Assembly: GCA_030054245.1 (NCBI GenBank)
Contig: JASGCH010000002.1
Coordinates: 1 to 22,196 of the forward strand
Direction: 5' to 3'
From: Gammaproteobacteria bacterium
Lineage (GTDB): Bacteria > Pseudomonadota > Gammaproteobacteria > Burkholderiales > Burkholderiaceae_C
Length of the DNA: 22,196 nucleotides
The notes below the pieces were generated by a model. The model searched no databases and was not told the DNA's origin. It worked only from the letters and a program-made list of their open reading frames with translations. Shown here one piece after another: positions 1 to 9,110 of this stretch. Numbering within the stretch: position 1 is the first letter of the stretch; every line of letters begins with the position of its first letter. The translations under genes and the position numbers were made by a program.

Positions 1-3000
1 CCCACTCCAGTTTCCCATGTAAGAGCAGTCGATGTTTTATACTGCCAAGTGGCCCCAGGCTCCAACTTAGTAATCGCTATTTGTCCCCCAACTTCACTTA
101 AAACCATACCTAAGGCTTGCGGCTTCCATGTATCCAACACAACGGATACTGGCATCGTAGTGACGAAACTTGCACCAAGCGGATCGTATTGACGAACTTG
201 ATAAAGATGACTGCCCTCTTCAGCGATAAATGTACTTCCTATACCTTTTTGCCAAACGGCCTGACCTTCTGCCAATCGATATTCCCATCCATAAGGACTA
301 TCGATACCAGCCACTGTAAGCGTTGGGTCTTTGGTCAAATAACTGTCTAAATTGGATTTTATTCCTCGATCAATACCAAATAAAGTAAAGGAAATAGGTG
401 AACTATAAGCACTTGAATTCCCTGCTTGATCTAAAGTATAAGCTTCGTAGCTGTGGCTCCCAGCCAACCCATAAAATTGACCACCCCCGATCAACAATTG
501 GGCTTCATTAAACGAATGCTGATTGTCAACCCGAAACACATAACGGATCGGACTTTCGCTGTACTGAGTAGCGTCTACTATAATCGGATGGGAAACCAGA
601 CCATCTATCGAAGAAGTTCCTGTGTTGATAAAAGTCAAAGATGGGGTCAAAGGTAAGGTAGTATCCAACACGACCGTCAAAGTGTTGGGAGCCGTTATCG
701 TTGTACCAGCCGAACTTACTTGTCTAACTTCGTAAGTATGCGACCCGTCAGTAGCCACTATAGTGCTTCCGCTACCGGTGAGCCAGCCACCTGCAGAATC
801 TACACGGTAACTCCAACCACTGTTAGTAACCTCTAAACCATGCACTTTAAGGGTCGAGTTATTGGTAAGGTTGGTCTGGTAACTTGAAGTAGGCGTAAAG
901 CTTAGACCAAACAGCTCAACACTCACATTCGCACTCACTAGACTTTTATTCCCTGCCTCATCTATTTGGTAAGCATTGTATGTGTGACTACCTACTTGGG
1001 CTTGAAAACTTGAGTTACTTCCTAAAACAAAACTTCCCCCGTCTATCTGATAATACCACTTGGCATTTGATAGAATCCCACTGACCTCTAGCGTAGAACC
1101 AAAGATCAATCCGTTCGCTGGTATTTCAGAAAGCCCGCTAACCTGAAGCATTGGGCTGACTGGCTTTACGGTATCAATCGTAAATTGACCGACTACCAAA
1201 GAACTATTCCCTGCCAAATCAAATTGCCTCACTTGATAAGTATTAACACCCTCAACTCCTTCAAAAGTACTACCAGACCCTGTAACCCATGATCCACTAT
1301 GGCTATATTCCCACCTACTACCACTTTGTAATCCCAACACTTCAATGGTCTTTTGGTTGGTAATTTGATCGATCGAACTAAGCCCAGAATCCGAAGCCAA
1401 TCTGAGAGTAGGATTGGCAATAGAAGTAACTAACCCGATAATTTGTGAAGAAACTGGACCTGCATTGCCAGCCAAATCTAAGTAGCGAAACTGATAATTA
1501 TGCAAGCCTTCTTGAGCCATTAAGGTACTGCCTACACCATCTCTCCAAAGACCATCTTGATCTAACTGATATTGCCAAGAATAGGCTCCGGAGGTACCTA
1601 ACCCTACAGTAAGCGTTGGATTATTGGTAATTTTATCCACACTACTGGCACCCGTATCGATCAAACTCAGACTCGGTACTTGATCTATGGCTACCGAATC
1701 ATAGACAATTTTAGTAGCTAATACTTGGGTAGGTAATGTAGCTCTTCGAACAGAGTAATTATGGGAACCTACTTGTGCCAGAAAAGTGGAGCCACTGCCC
1801 ATTTGCCAAGTACCTAACCCATCGACTTCATACTCCCAAGCGGTAGACACTGTCATCCCCAAAACAGTTACGGTAGGGTTGTTGGTAACCGCATCACTGC
1901 CGCTGGCACCCGTATCGACTATGGCTATTCCCCATGAAGAAGTGGGTAAGCTAGCATCATAATTTACTACCAATTTTGAAGTAGCATTCCCCACATTTCC
2001 AGCGACATCTTTTTGCCGTGCATAATAAGAATGGCTACCTAATTTGGCTAAAAAAGTGGAGCCACTGCCTAAAACCCAATCGACATTATCGGAGCTATAC
2101 TCCCATTGTGCCTGACCCTCAAGTCCACTCACCACTAAAGTTGGGTTTCCAGTATAATTGTCGGTTCTGTAATTTCCGGTGTCTTGCAAAAGGGCTATCG
2201 TTGGGGTGGCAGGTATCGATGAATCATAAGTTACTGTAAGTACTAGATCCCCTTGGGTAGTCATGCCTAACCCTGCATTGATCATTCTTACCGAATAAGT
2301 ATGCAAGCCACTTTGAGCTTGAAATAAGGTTGTTGTCGCAGGGTTAAAGTTCGAAGACCAAGAATCGGTATCTATTTTATAGCTCCATGTCCAACCGCTT
2401 CCAGTCTCTAGTCCCAATACTTTAACATTTGGGTTAGCGGTTACGCCATCTACACTACTGACACCGGTATCATTGATATTGAGTCCCAACACATTGGCAG
2501 TAAATTTACTGCTCAGGGACCCCGTATTCCCGGCTTTGTCCACTTGATAGACATAATAATGATGACTTCCGGGTTGTGCTTGAAAGTTAGACCCCGAACC
2601 CAAGGTACCCACGCCAGTTGATTGATCGACAAGGAAATACCAATGGGCATTACCCTCTATACCACTCACACCAATCGTTGGATTTGCCGTTAATTGATCC
2701 AAAGAGGACGAACCCGTGTTACTCAAAAGACCCAGTACAGTAGCAACTGGGCTATTGGTATCCAAAGTCAAGGTCAAAGTTTCGACCATTTCAGTGTACA
2801 ACCCGGCAAACCCTACCCTAATTTTATAAGTATGCTTACCATCCAATGCATTAAAAGTACTCCCAACCGAACTCTCCCATTTCCCATCTACGGAATAATC
2901 CCATGAATAGCCAGGTCCTAAATCCCGCAAATTCACATTGATAGTAGATTGATTCGTAATATAATCCGTCGTATCAGCACCAGAATCCGTATAAGTCAAA

Positions 3001-6000
3001 CCCAAGCTATTCGCAGGCAATGTTGTATCGTATGTGATGGTTAGCTGATTACCTAAAATACTGGTGTTTCCAGCCGTATCCACTCCATAAGCCAGATAAA
3101 CATGTCGTCCGACCTGTGCTTGAATAAATGAAGATCCCCCTACAGGGTTGGCAATAGGATTAGCGGGGCCACCATCTATCTTGTAAAAAAACTCCGCAAT
3201 GTCACCACCCATAGCCTGGTCCACATATACTCGAATGTTAGGATTTCCGGTAATCGAGTCTCCACCATGATCACCAGAATCCACAAACAAGGACATGACC
3301 GGCGTGGCTGGTTGCACCGTGTCTAAAACGACGGTAAACTCCGGACTCAAATTGCTACTATTACCCGCTCTATCAACTTGATACACTTTATAAGTATGAG
3401 AGCCACTTAAAGCGTTAAAATGAATATTCTCCCCTCTTATATAATCTCCCAAATTATCCACCTGATAGTACCAGGCATTTTCAGTTTCTATACCAGAAAC
3501 ATTGATAGCACCTAACTGGGTTACACCGTCGCCAGAGAGCTTTCCAGTGTCTAGCCTTAGAGATAAAACGGGTTGCCTAGGTGCAGTGGTATCTAACGAT
3601 ACGGTCACAGCACTAGATAGCAAATTAATAGCGTTTTGCCTTACCTCATAAGAATGTAACCCCACCGAAGCTAAAAACTCTGACCCCGTGCCTGTGGTCC
3701 AAGAACCGGTACCATCCACCCGATACTCCCAATCGTTACCGCTTTGGATTCCTAAGACTGAAAGTGTGGGATTGGCAATGTGACCACCATTTTGTGCACG
3801 AACATCAATACCTAAAACGATCACATCGAGTGCACTCCCAACACTGCTGGTATTACCAGCACTGTCCACCGAAAACACTTTATACGAATGACTACCAGGT
3901 AGTGCATTAAAAAAACTTCCTGACTGAGAAAATATCGTATCTTTTCCATCTATATTCACACTCCAAGTAGCGTTATTGTCAATCTTGGTTACGGACACAC
4001 GAGGGCTACCCGTTAAATTATCAGAACTACCATCCCCTGTATCAGAGACGAGTAGCAAATTGGGTATGGCTGGCGCACTCGTATCCAAATTGAAGGACAT
4101 AGTCGTCGTCATCCCAACCTGGTTTTGATAAGTTTGCCTGACTAAATAAACAAGGCTACCTTCAGTATTCGCCAAAAAATGGCTACCAGTTCCCGTCATC
4201 CACGAACTGTCGGTATCTAATTTGTATTCCCAAGTAGCTCCCGAAATCAGCCCGCCTACCTGTATAGTCGAGTCATTGGTCTTCAAGTCTCCCTGAATAC
4301 CCGTGTCATTAAACGACAATGAAAAAGGCGTAGTCGGTAACTTGGAATCCACATTCACCGTTAGTGAATTACTCAAAGAAGAAGAGTTTCCGGCTACATC
4401 CCATTGATATACTTGGTAAGTATGTTCACCACTTGTGGCAACAAAAGTGCTACCTACACCTAACGACCAAGTATTAGCCCCCACTTCCTTATAATACCAA
4501 GAGGTATTACTTTCTAACCCCGATACTTGGATCGTAGGATTACCCGTCATACGATCTAAGGCTTGCAAGCCAGTATCTGCCAATAATTGCAAACTAGGTG
4601 CCGCAACTTGCCTATCAATATTCAACGCTAAGGTGGAAACAGGAGAAACATTGCCAGCTTGATCAACTTGTCGTACATAAAAACTGTGACTCCCCTCTGA
4701 CCCGACAAAAGTACTCCCAACACCATTTTGCCAAGCTCCGGTATCGTCCACTTTGTATTGCCAACTGCCAGACAATTTGGAAATCACTAAAGTTGGATTA
4801 CGAGTGATGTAATCCACCGGATAGGGTAGCGTGCCATTGTTGCTACTTTCAGAATACGAAATAACCGGCGCCTCTGGATTTTCCTGTTGGAGTATAAAGG
4901 TTTTATACGAAACAGCACTCAAGGTACCGAGTCCACTCTGGTTAAAAACCATCTGCCTGACACTGTAATCGTGCTGTCCCGCCTGAGCTAAAAAAGTACT
5001 GCCAACACCCAAAATCCAGCTACCATCTGTATCTACTTGGTATTCCCATATAGCTCCATCCGCCAAGTTTTGGACCAAAATGGTTGGATTGTTGGTCGTT
5101 CTATCGGTGCTACTTACCCCTGAATCAACACTTAAAGACAAGCTTGGGGCATTGCTCAAGTCATAATTAAGCGTAAATGTATTAACATCACTTACATTTC
5201 CAGCACGGTCTATTTGTCTCAAAGAATAGGTCAGTGAACCGACTTGTGCTGTCAAGACGGCTTTATTCAAAACCTGCCAGCTTCCACTTCCGATTTGATA
5301 TTCAACCCGAGAAAACTCTTCGACATCAGTCAGAGACAGCGTTGGTTGAAAAATATTGGTAGAACCACCCTTGGTAATTCCAGACAACCCAGGAGCCGCA
5401 CTGGACTTTTGATCATCTAGGTTAACAAACAACGGAATACTGACTTCGCTCGTATTACCATAGCGATCCACTTGTTGAACTTGATAATAATTTGCACCAC
5501 GACTAGCTAAAAAGTAAGTACCGTCTATATTAGTCCACTCTCCCCATTGCCCATCTGAAGATTTCATACGAGACTGCAAACTAGTTTCTGCATCTAACCC
5601 CGAAACTCTGATGGTTGGGTTATGGGTTAAAAAGTCTATAGAACTCGCTCCGGTATCAGACAGCAGTGTTAATCGCGGAGTGGAAAACTGATCTTGAAAT
5701 AAAAAAAAGTTTACAAAAGAAGATACTGCAGAAGTGTTACCCGCCCCATCGACAGTCACTCCCTGAACTATAATATTGCCATTGGAACCCAACTGACTAA
5801 CTTCTAAAGCGGTTAAACTTAGCGGTATGGTAGTATCTGCTCCTGGAAAACTTTTGACCAATCTATAGGCAGAAGGAGCATCAAGATTTATAAAAGATAA
5901 AGAAACCACCGTGTTGGCTGAGGCAGTAACACTGAGTACGCCAGCTTCAGCCTCTCTAAGGCTGACTCTACCACCGCTTCTAGCATTGGTTAAGGCTAGG

Positions 6001-7690
6001 GATGGAGCGTTGGGCGCTACCGTATCTATCACAAATTCAGGATAGGTTGATGCAACAGCGTTATTTCCAGAGCTATTACCCCTCTCATCCACAGCGTGCA
6101 CCTGCAGGCGGATACTACCGTTGCCAAGCGTAGCAATTTCACTGGGTGTCAACGATACCACATCCTCTCCAATAGAAGTATAAGATTTAGTTACACTGGT
6201 GTTTCTAGTAACATTGGTAAATGTAATATTGACGGTAGATTTACTCTCAGCGATCACCCGAACAACCCCGTTTCTAAGAATCTGCTCAGTATTGACGCTA
6301 CCTTCTTTTATCAACTCAACCGTTGGATTAAGAGGCGCTAAATTGTCGTAATTGACATTGATCACAGTAGGATTACCCACATTTCCAGCCTGATCAATTT
6401 GATAAATGCTGTACGAATGTCCACCCAAAAGTGCGGTCAGCGTAGAACCACTGCCACCTATAGGAGACAAGCCGTTATCGATCGTGTATTGCCAACGAGC
6501 ATTGGGTTCAAGATTTCCGAGCTGTATGGTCGGCACGCTCCCCCCTATAGCATTGACGACGCTGGCACTGAGTTGACTAGGTGTTGTCGTATCTAATACA
6601 AAGCTACTGGAACTCACGCCACTCACATTACCAGCTAAATCAGTAGCGATCACCGACACCTGAATAGTGCCATCACCAAGAGTCGAAATTTCCGAATCTG
6701 TTAAAACTAAATGCGTAGCCGTTAGGGCACTGGAGTAAGTTTTGGTAATACGCTTGGTTCCATTGGCAAATTCCACATTCAGTGTAGCCTGATATTCACC
6801 CAAGACTGTCATCACCCCGTTCTTCGTCGCTTCAGAAGCCGTAACTTGGGCGCCATTAATGGCCGATAAAGAAATCATGGGGGCGCTAGGGCTTTGCTTA
6901 TCCACCAACACATTGAGACTGCTCGTAGGACTCACCCTCCCTAAACTGTCAGTTTGGCGAAACCAATAAGTATGATAATTGTCTTCAGCCACCAGCACCG
7001 AACCATTAAGTTCAGACCAATTGCTTCCAAAATCCTTACTATAATAAATGGTCGCTCCTGCAACCAATCCGCTAAAGCCAATGCTGGGATTCTTCGTAAT
7101 GGTATCCGTCGACGAAGCACCCGTGTCTACGATAGTGGGCACCAAGGTAGCTAAAGAACGGTTGTCAAGATAAACTCCTAAAACATTGCTAGCTAAGCTC
7201 GTATTACCCGCAATGTCCACTTCATAAGCCGCCACCACGACGGTACCATTAGAGGGTAAGCCACTAAAATCCCTGATATCAAGTGAGCTGAGCTTCTGAA
7301 AATAACCATTCGCAGTAACACTTTTTTCAACCGTATAACCGCCAGATATCAATTTAATAACCAACTGATTTCCAGCCGTCCCTTTAAATTCAAACAGATC
7401 GGGACTCAGTGTTTTTTCTGTGACGACCCTAGGCAAATTGACCCCTTGTAAAATCGGAGCCACTGGCACTATTCCATCGTAAGTTACATCGAGTGATTGA
7501 CTAAGTAATTGATTTTGTGTAACAATATAAGTATGCCTCCCGGGTTGCGCTAATATGGTTGAGCCACTACCAACTATAGGGCTACCACCATCTACTTGGT
7601 AGCTCCAAGTCTGGTTGACATTCAAATTATAGACATTGATAGTAGGTTTATTCGTAACCAAATCACTGGTGTTACCACCTGTATCTTTGA
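1..7690 (-). repeat. Tandem array of about 25 type-1 Ig-like modules with four type-2 modules
   Basis: The array is read from the minus-strand translation. Type-1 modules carry a W-[EQSY]-Y-x-[VL]-D core. Its centres fall near forward positions 7600, 7040, 6490, 5550, 5290, 5040, 4760, 4490, 4220, 3960, 3720, 3460, 3180, 2900, 2630, 2370, 2100, 1830, 1570, 1310, 1060, 800, 530, 270 and 30, a spacing of about 240-280 bases below 5,600. Four type-2 modules, at about 7140-7450, 6590-6890, 6030-6330 and 5730-6000, lack that core. They show a different pattern (an F-N-like strand, then L...E...LG.G.I.V...D.AGN). DNA identity between modules is generally low, so most duplications look old. Short stretches, such as those near 1790 and 2053, remain nearly identical. 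Confidence 0.85.
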
Positions 7691-8582
7691 CTAAGCCTAG
7701 GACTAGTGATGAATTATCCGGTGTAGTAGCTAATGAGGTAACTGGTTCTACTACCTCCACCAAATCAGCCAATGGGGGTGTCGCTGTGGCAGATGTTCGT
7801 GCTACCGTTTGACCTGCCGAAAAATCTTGTGCACTTATGCCTGGATCCGTCTGTAGTACCGTGTTTGGTGGAGCTAGCTCTGTCTGCATTTGTAATAAAA
7901 TGCTTGCCATGTCCACCGAAATATCGGTAAATATCAAAGTCGTACTAGCGTACTCAGCCAAAGACAAGCGTATTTCCTCTGAATACACCCACTGTCCGTC
8001 CACATTGTCACGCACGAAGACTATTTCTTGTGATTCAAGCAGTAAATCTCTCGAATAATCAGAAAACCTACCATTCATTATCAATGGTTTGATAGCACCA
8101 CTAGTCGGCGACGGTGGAGGTTGCCAAAACTCACCCATTTCATCCAAAGTAATAGGGGGTGTTATCAAAGGCAAATCTTGACTGGTTTTAGCTAGTAACT
8201 GATTGTAAAGACTAGAGACTTTTATTTTCCCATCTTTAAATATCAATACATCATTGCCACTAGCAATTCGTAGGCTCTCGGTAAGAGTTCCAAAGGGGCG
8301 TACGATAGTAATTCCAGAAGAATCCTTGTCTACCTGCAAGTAGGGTAAATATTCTCCTAATTTACCTGCCAAAAATAGAATGTCCGTGGATGATACATCG
8401 CTATTAAAAAAATCTACATTGAGTCCAGGAACAAGCCAAAAAGAATGCGCAGAACCTTCAGTCCTCCGCAAATCTTCGACAGAAGATCCATCAGAATGGT
8501 TAACAAAATTCTCCACACCTACCATCTGTTCTGATGGAATTAATCTTAACCTGTTTCTTCTAAGCCAAAAAAAAGTACCCAT
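1..8582 (-). CDS. Giant Ig-like repeat protein (putative type I-secreted adhesin), 5' part of gene
   Basis: A single frame stays open from ATG 8582 to the window edge (at least 2,860 residues, about 300 kDa), read through codon by codon without a stop. An in-frame TAA lies four codons upstream of the ATG, so the start is at or just inside 8582. No clear Shine-Dalgarno is seen. Residues 1 to about 300 are non-repetitive. The rest is about 29 modules of roughly 85-95 residues with recurring DTG..S.D..T.NPT, WEY.VD, GSTF.A, H.Y.VRQ and D.AGN.S signatures, closing with LDT..P..P. This is the bacterial Ig-like fold found in giant adhesins. There is no N-terminal signal peptide (MGTFFWLRRNRLRL), which suits type I secretion with a C-terminal signal lying outside the window. 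Likely role: cell-surface or extracellular adhesion, biofilm or aggregation. Function is inferred, while the frame and the repeats are directly seen. No secretion genes are in the window. Confidence 0.88.
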   Translation of the reverse strand, partial: MGTFFWLRRNRLRLIPSEQMVGVENFVNHSDGSSVEDLRRTEGSAHSFWLVPGLNVDFFNSDVSSTDILFLAGKLGEYLPYLQVDKDSSGITIVRPFGTLTESLRIASGNDVLIFKDGKIKVSSLYNQLLAKTSQDLPLITPPITLDEMGEFWQPPPSPTSGAIKPLIMNGRFSDYSRDLLLESQEIVFVRDNVDGQWVYSEEIRLSLAEYASTTLIFTDISVDMASILLQMQTELAPPNTVLQTDPGISAQDFSAGQTVARTSATATPPLADLVEVVEPVTSLATTPDNSSLVLGLVKDTGGNTSDLVTNKPTINVYNLNVNQTWSYQVDGGSPIVGSGSTILAQPGRHTYIVTQNQLLSQSLDVTYDGIVPVAPILQGVNLPRVVTEKTLSPDLFEFKGTAGNQLVIKLISGGYTVEKSVTANGYFQKLSSLDIRDFSGLPSNGTVVVAAYEVDIAGNTSLASNVLGVYLDNRSLATLVPTIVDTGASSTDTITKNPSIGFSGLVAGATIYYSKDFGSNWSELNGSVLVAEDNYHTYWFRQTDSLGRVSPTSSLNVLVDKQSPSAPMISLSAINGAQVTASEATKNGVMTVLGEYQATLNVEFANGTKRITKTYSSALTATHLVLTDSEISTLGDGTIQVSVIATDLAGNVSGVSSSSFVLDTTTPSQLSASVVNAIGGSVPTIQLGNLEPNARWQYTIDNGLSPIGGSGSTLTALLGGHSYSIYQIDQAGNVGNPTVINVNYDNLAPLNPTVELIKEGSVNTEQILRNGVVRVIAESKSTVNITFTNVTRNTSVTKSYTSIGEDVVSLTPSEIATLGNGSIRLQVHAVDERGNSSGNNAVASTYPEFVIDTVAPNAPSLALTNARSGGRVSLREAEAGVLSVTASANTVVSLSFINLDAPSAYRLVKSFPGADTTIPLSLTALEVSQLGSNGNIIVQGVTVDGAGNTSAVSSFVNFFLFQDQFSTPRLTLLSDTGASSIDFLTHNPTIRVSGLDAETSLQSRMKSSDGQWGEWTNIDGTYFLASRGANYYQVQQVDRYGNTSEVSIPLFVNLDDQKSSAAPGLSGITKGGSTNIFQPTLSLTDVEEFSRVEYQIGSGSWQVLNKAVLTAQVGSLTYSLRQIDRAGNVSDVNTFTLNYDLSNAPSLSLSVDSGVSSTDRTTNNPTILVQNLADGAIWEYQVDTDGSWILGVGSTFLAQAGQHDYSVRQMVFNQSGLGTLSAVSYKTFILQQENPEAPVISYSESSNNGTLPYPVDYITRNPTLVISKLSGSWQYKVDDTGAWQNGVGSTFVGSEGSHSFYVRQVDQAGNVSPVSTLALNIDRQVAAPSLQLLADTGLQALDRMTGNPTIQVSGLESNTSWYYKEVGANTWSLGVGSTFVATSGEHTYQVYQWDVAGNSSSLSNSLTVNVDSKLPTTPFSLSFNDTGIQGDLKTNDSTIQVGGLISGATWEYKLDTDSSWMTGTGSHFLANTEGSLVYLVRQTYQNQVGMTTTMSFNLDTSAPAIPNLLLVSDTGDGSSDNLTGSPRVSVTKIDNNATWSVNIDGKDTIFSQSGSFFNALPGSHSYKVFSVDSAGNTSSVGSALDVIVLGIDVRAQNGGHIANPTLSVLGIQSGNDWEYRVDGTGSWTTGTGSEFLASVGLHSYEVRQNAINLLSSAVTVSLDTTAPRQPVLSLRLDTGKLSGDGVTQLGAINVSGIETENAWYYQVDNLGDYIRGENIHFNALSGSHTYKVYQVDRAGNSSNLSPEFTVVLDTVQPATPVMSLFVDSGDHGGDSITGNPNIRVYVDQAMGGDIAEFFYKIDGGPANPIANPVGGSSFIQAQVGRHVYLAYGVDTAGNTSILGNQLTITYDTTLPANSLGLTYTDSGADTTDYITNQSTINVNLRDLGPGYSWDYSVDGKWESSVGSTFNALDGKHTYKIRVGFAGLYTEMVETLTLTLDTNSPVATVLGLLSNTGSSSLDQLTANPTIGVSGIEGNAHWYFLVDQSTGVGTLGSGSNFQAQPGSHHYYVYQVDKAGNTGSLSSKFTANVLGLNINDTGVSSVDGVTANPNVKVLGLETGSGWTWSYKIDTDSWSSNFNPATTTLFQAQSGLHTYSVRMINAGLGMTTQGDLVLTVTYDSSIPATPTIALLQDTGNYRTDNYTGNPTLVVSGLEGQAQWEYSSDNVDWVLGSGSTFLAKLGSHSYYARQKDVAGNVGNATSKLVVNYDASLPTSSWGIAIVDTGASGSDAVTNNPTVTVLGMTVSTAWEYEVDGLGTWQMGSGSTFLAQVGSHNYSVRRATLPTQVLATKIVYDSVAIDQVPSLSLIDTGASSVDKITNNPTLTVGLGTSGAYSWQYQLDQDGLWRDGVGSTLMAQEGLHNYQFRYLDLAGNAGPVSSQIIGLVTSIANPTLRLASDSGLSSIDQITNQKTIEVLGLQSGSRWEYSHSGSWVTGSGSTFEGVEGVNTYQVRQFDLAGNSSLVVGQFTIDTVKPVSPMLQVSGLSEIPANGLIFGSTLEVSGILSNAKWYYQIDGGSFVLGSNSSFQAQVGSHTYNAYQIDEAGNKSLVSANVSVELFGLSFTPTSSYQTNLTNNSTLKVHGLEVTNSGWSYRVDSAGGWLTGSGSTIVATDGSHTYEVRQVSSAGTTITAPNTLTVVLDTTLPLTPSLTFINTGTSSIDGLVSHPIIVDATQYSESPIRYVFRVDNQHSFNEAQLLIGGGQFYGLAGSHSYEAYTLDQAGNSSAYSSPISFTLFGIDRGIKSNLDSYLTKDPTLTVAGIDSPYGWEYRLAEGQAVWQKGIGSTFIAEEGSHLYQVRQYDPLGASFVTTMPVSVVLDTWKPQALGMVLSEVGGQIAITKLEPGATWQYKTSTALTWETGV

Positions 8583-8730
8583 GACACACCATTAATTTAA
8601 AATAAAAAAACAAGACCAACCTAAGATTGTAGAATGGGGTTGAAGAAAAATAAGGACAAAGAAACCTCAACCAGCTACCCTATAAGTTGGTTGGTGAATT
8701 TACACCACCCACACTAAACCAGCTCTCGCC

Positions 8731-8758
8731 ATTATACCTTAAATATACTATTCAACAA
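8731..8758 (-). promoter_or_regulatory. Candidate sigma-70 promoter of the giant gene
   Basis: On the minus strand a perfect TATAAT (8736-8731) is preceded by TTGTTG (8758-8753) with a 16-base spacer. Transcription would begin near 8724, giving a leader of about 140 bases that includes the CAACCA/TGGTTG inverted repeat. The call rests on sequence match only; the -35 hexamer is a partial match. Confidence 0.4.
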
Positions 8759-8846
8759 TACACCCTCAAATCACCCATAGTTTCTATGTCGATCAAATTT
8801 TTGCGCATAACGAAGCTATAATTTCAATCAGCTATCAAGCAAACTT

Positions 8847-9000
8847 AGACCTTTGTACCATTGGCTGGTGCCACGGTTGCGCTGTCAAATTACTGTATTA
8901 TGTGGTGCACCTCGAATGATCATCTTTGGCAATGAAGCTGGTTGTACGATCTACGGTACAACTGCTCACCGAGGCGCTGCAACTGTAGGTGCCACAGTCT
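8847..9000 (+). repeat. Interspersed repeat copy A, complete with terminal inverted repeats
   Basis: This copy begins AGACCTTTGTACC and ends GGTGCCACAGTCT, whose reverse complement is AGACTGTGGCACC, so the ends form 13-bp imperfect terminal inverted repeats. Inside are the family core around TCAAATTACTG and GAATGATCATCTTTGG, and a hairpin with perfect 7-bp arms GTTGTAC and GTACAAC (about 8941-8962). It has no coding capacity. Related copies lie near 11157, 14631, 18735 and 21069. It resembles a MITE; no obvious target-site duplication was seen. Confidence 0.6.
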
Positions 9001-9110
9001 TTACACAGTAGCCTACTATAAAGCAGTAGCTTGATGAATAGCCATGCCCCAAGGCTACCACTCACTTAATGACTTGATAATTCTCTATAAACCCTTATAT
9101 CTCCATTTTT

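Larger units (their letters stand above)
8583..9110. other. Divergent intergenic region between the giant gene and the acyl-CoA dehydrogenase
   Basis: No coding region is supported in these 528 bases. They hold, from left to right, an A-rich leader of the minus-strand giant gene, a 6-bp inverted repeat (CAACCA at 8668-8673, TGGTTG at 8688-8693), the likely minus-strand promoter near 8731-8758, and interspersed repeat copy A (8847-9000). About 110 further bases before the plus-strand gene have no recognisable signal. Confidence 0.6.

Noticed and set aside
1..8582. CRISPR or other DNA-level repeat array
   Set aside because: The roughly 270-base periodicity is in the protein modules. Direct DNA identity is low and there are no short identical repeats with spacers.
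117..8595. Small plus-strand open frames across 1-8.6 kb
   Set aside because: They lie antisense to one continuous repeat-protein frame, have no family motifs or start signals, and do not keep the module periodicity.
8801..8822. TATAAT at 8817-8822 as a promoter for the acyl-CoA dehydrogenase
   Set aside because: There is no acceptable -35 hexamer at 16-18 bases (TTGCGC is only 10 away), and repeat copy A lies between it and the gene.
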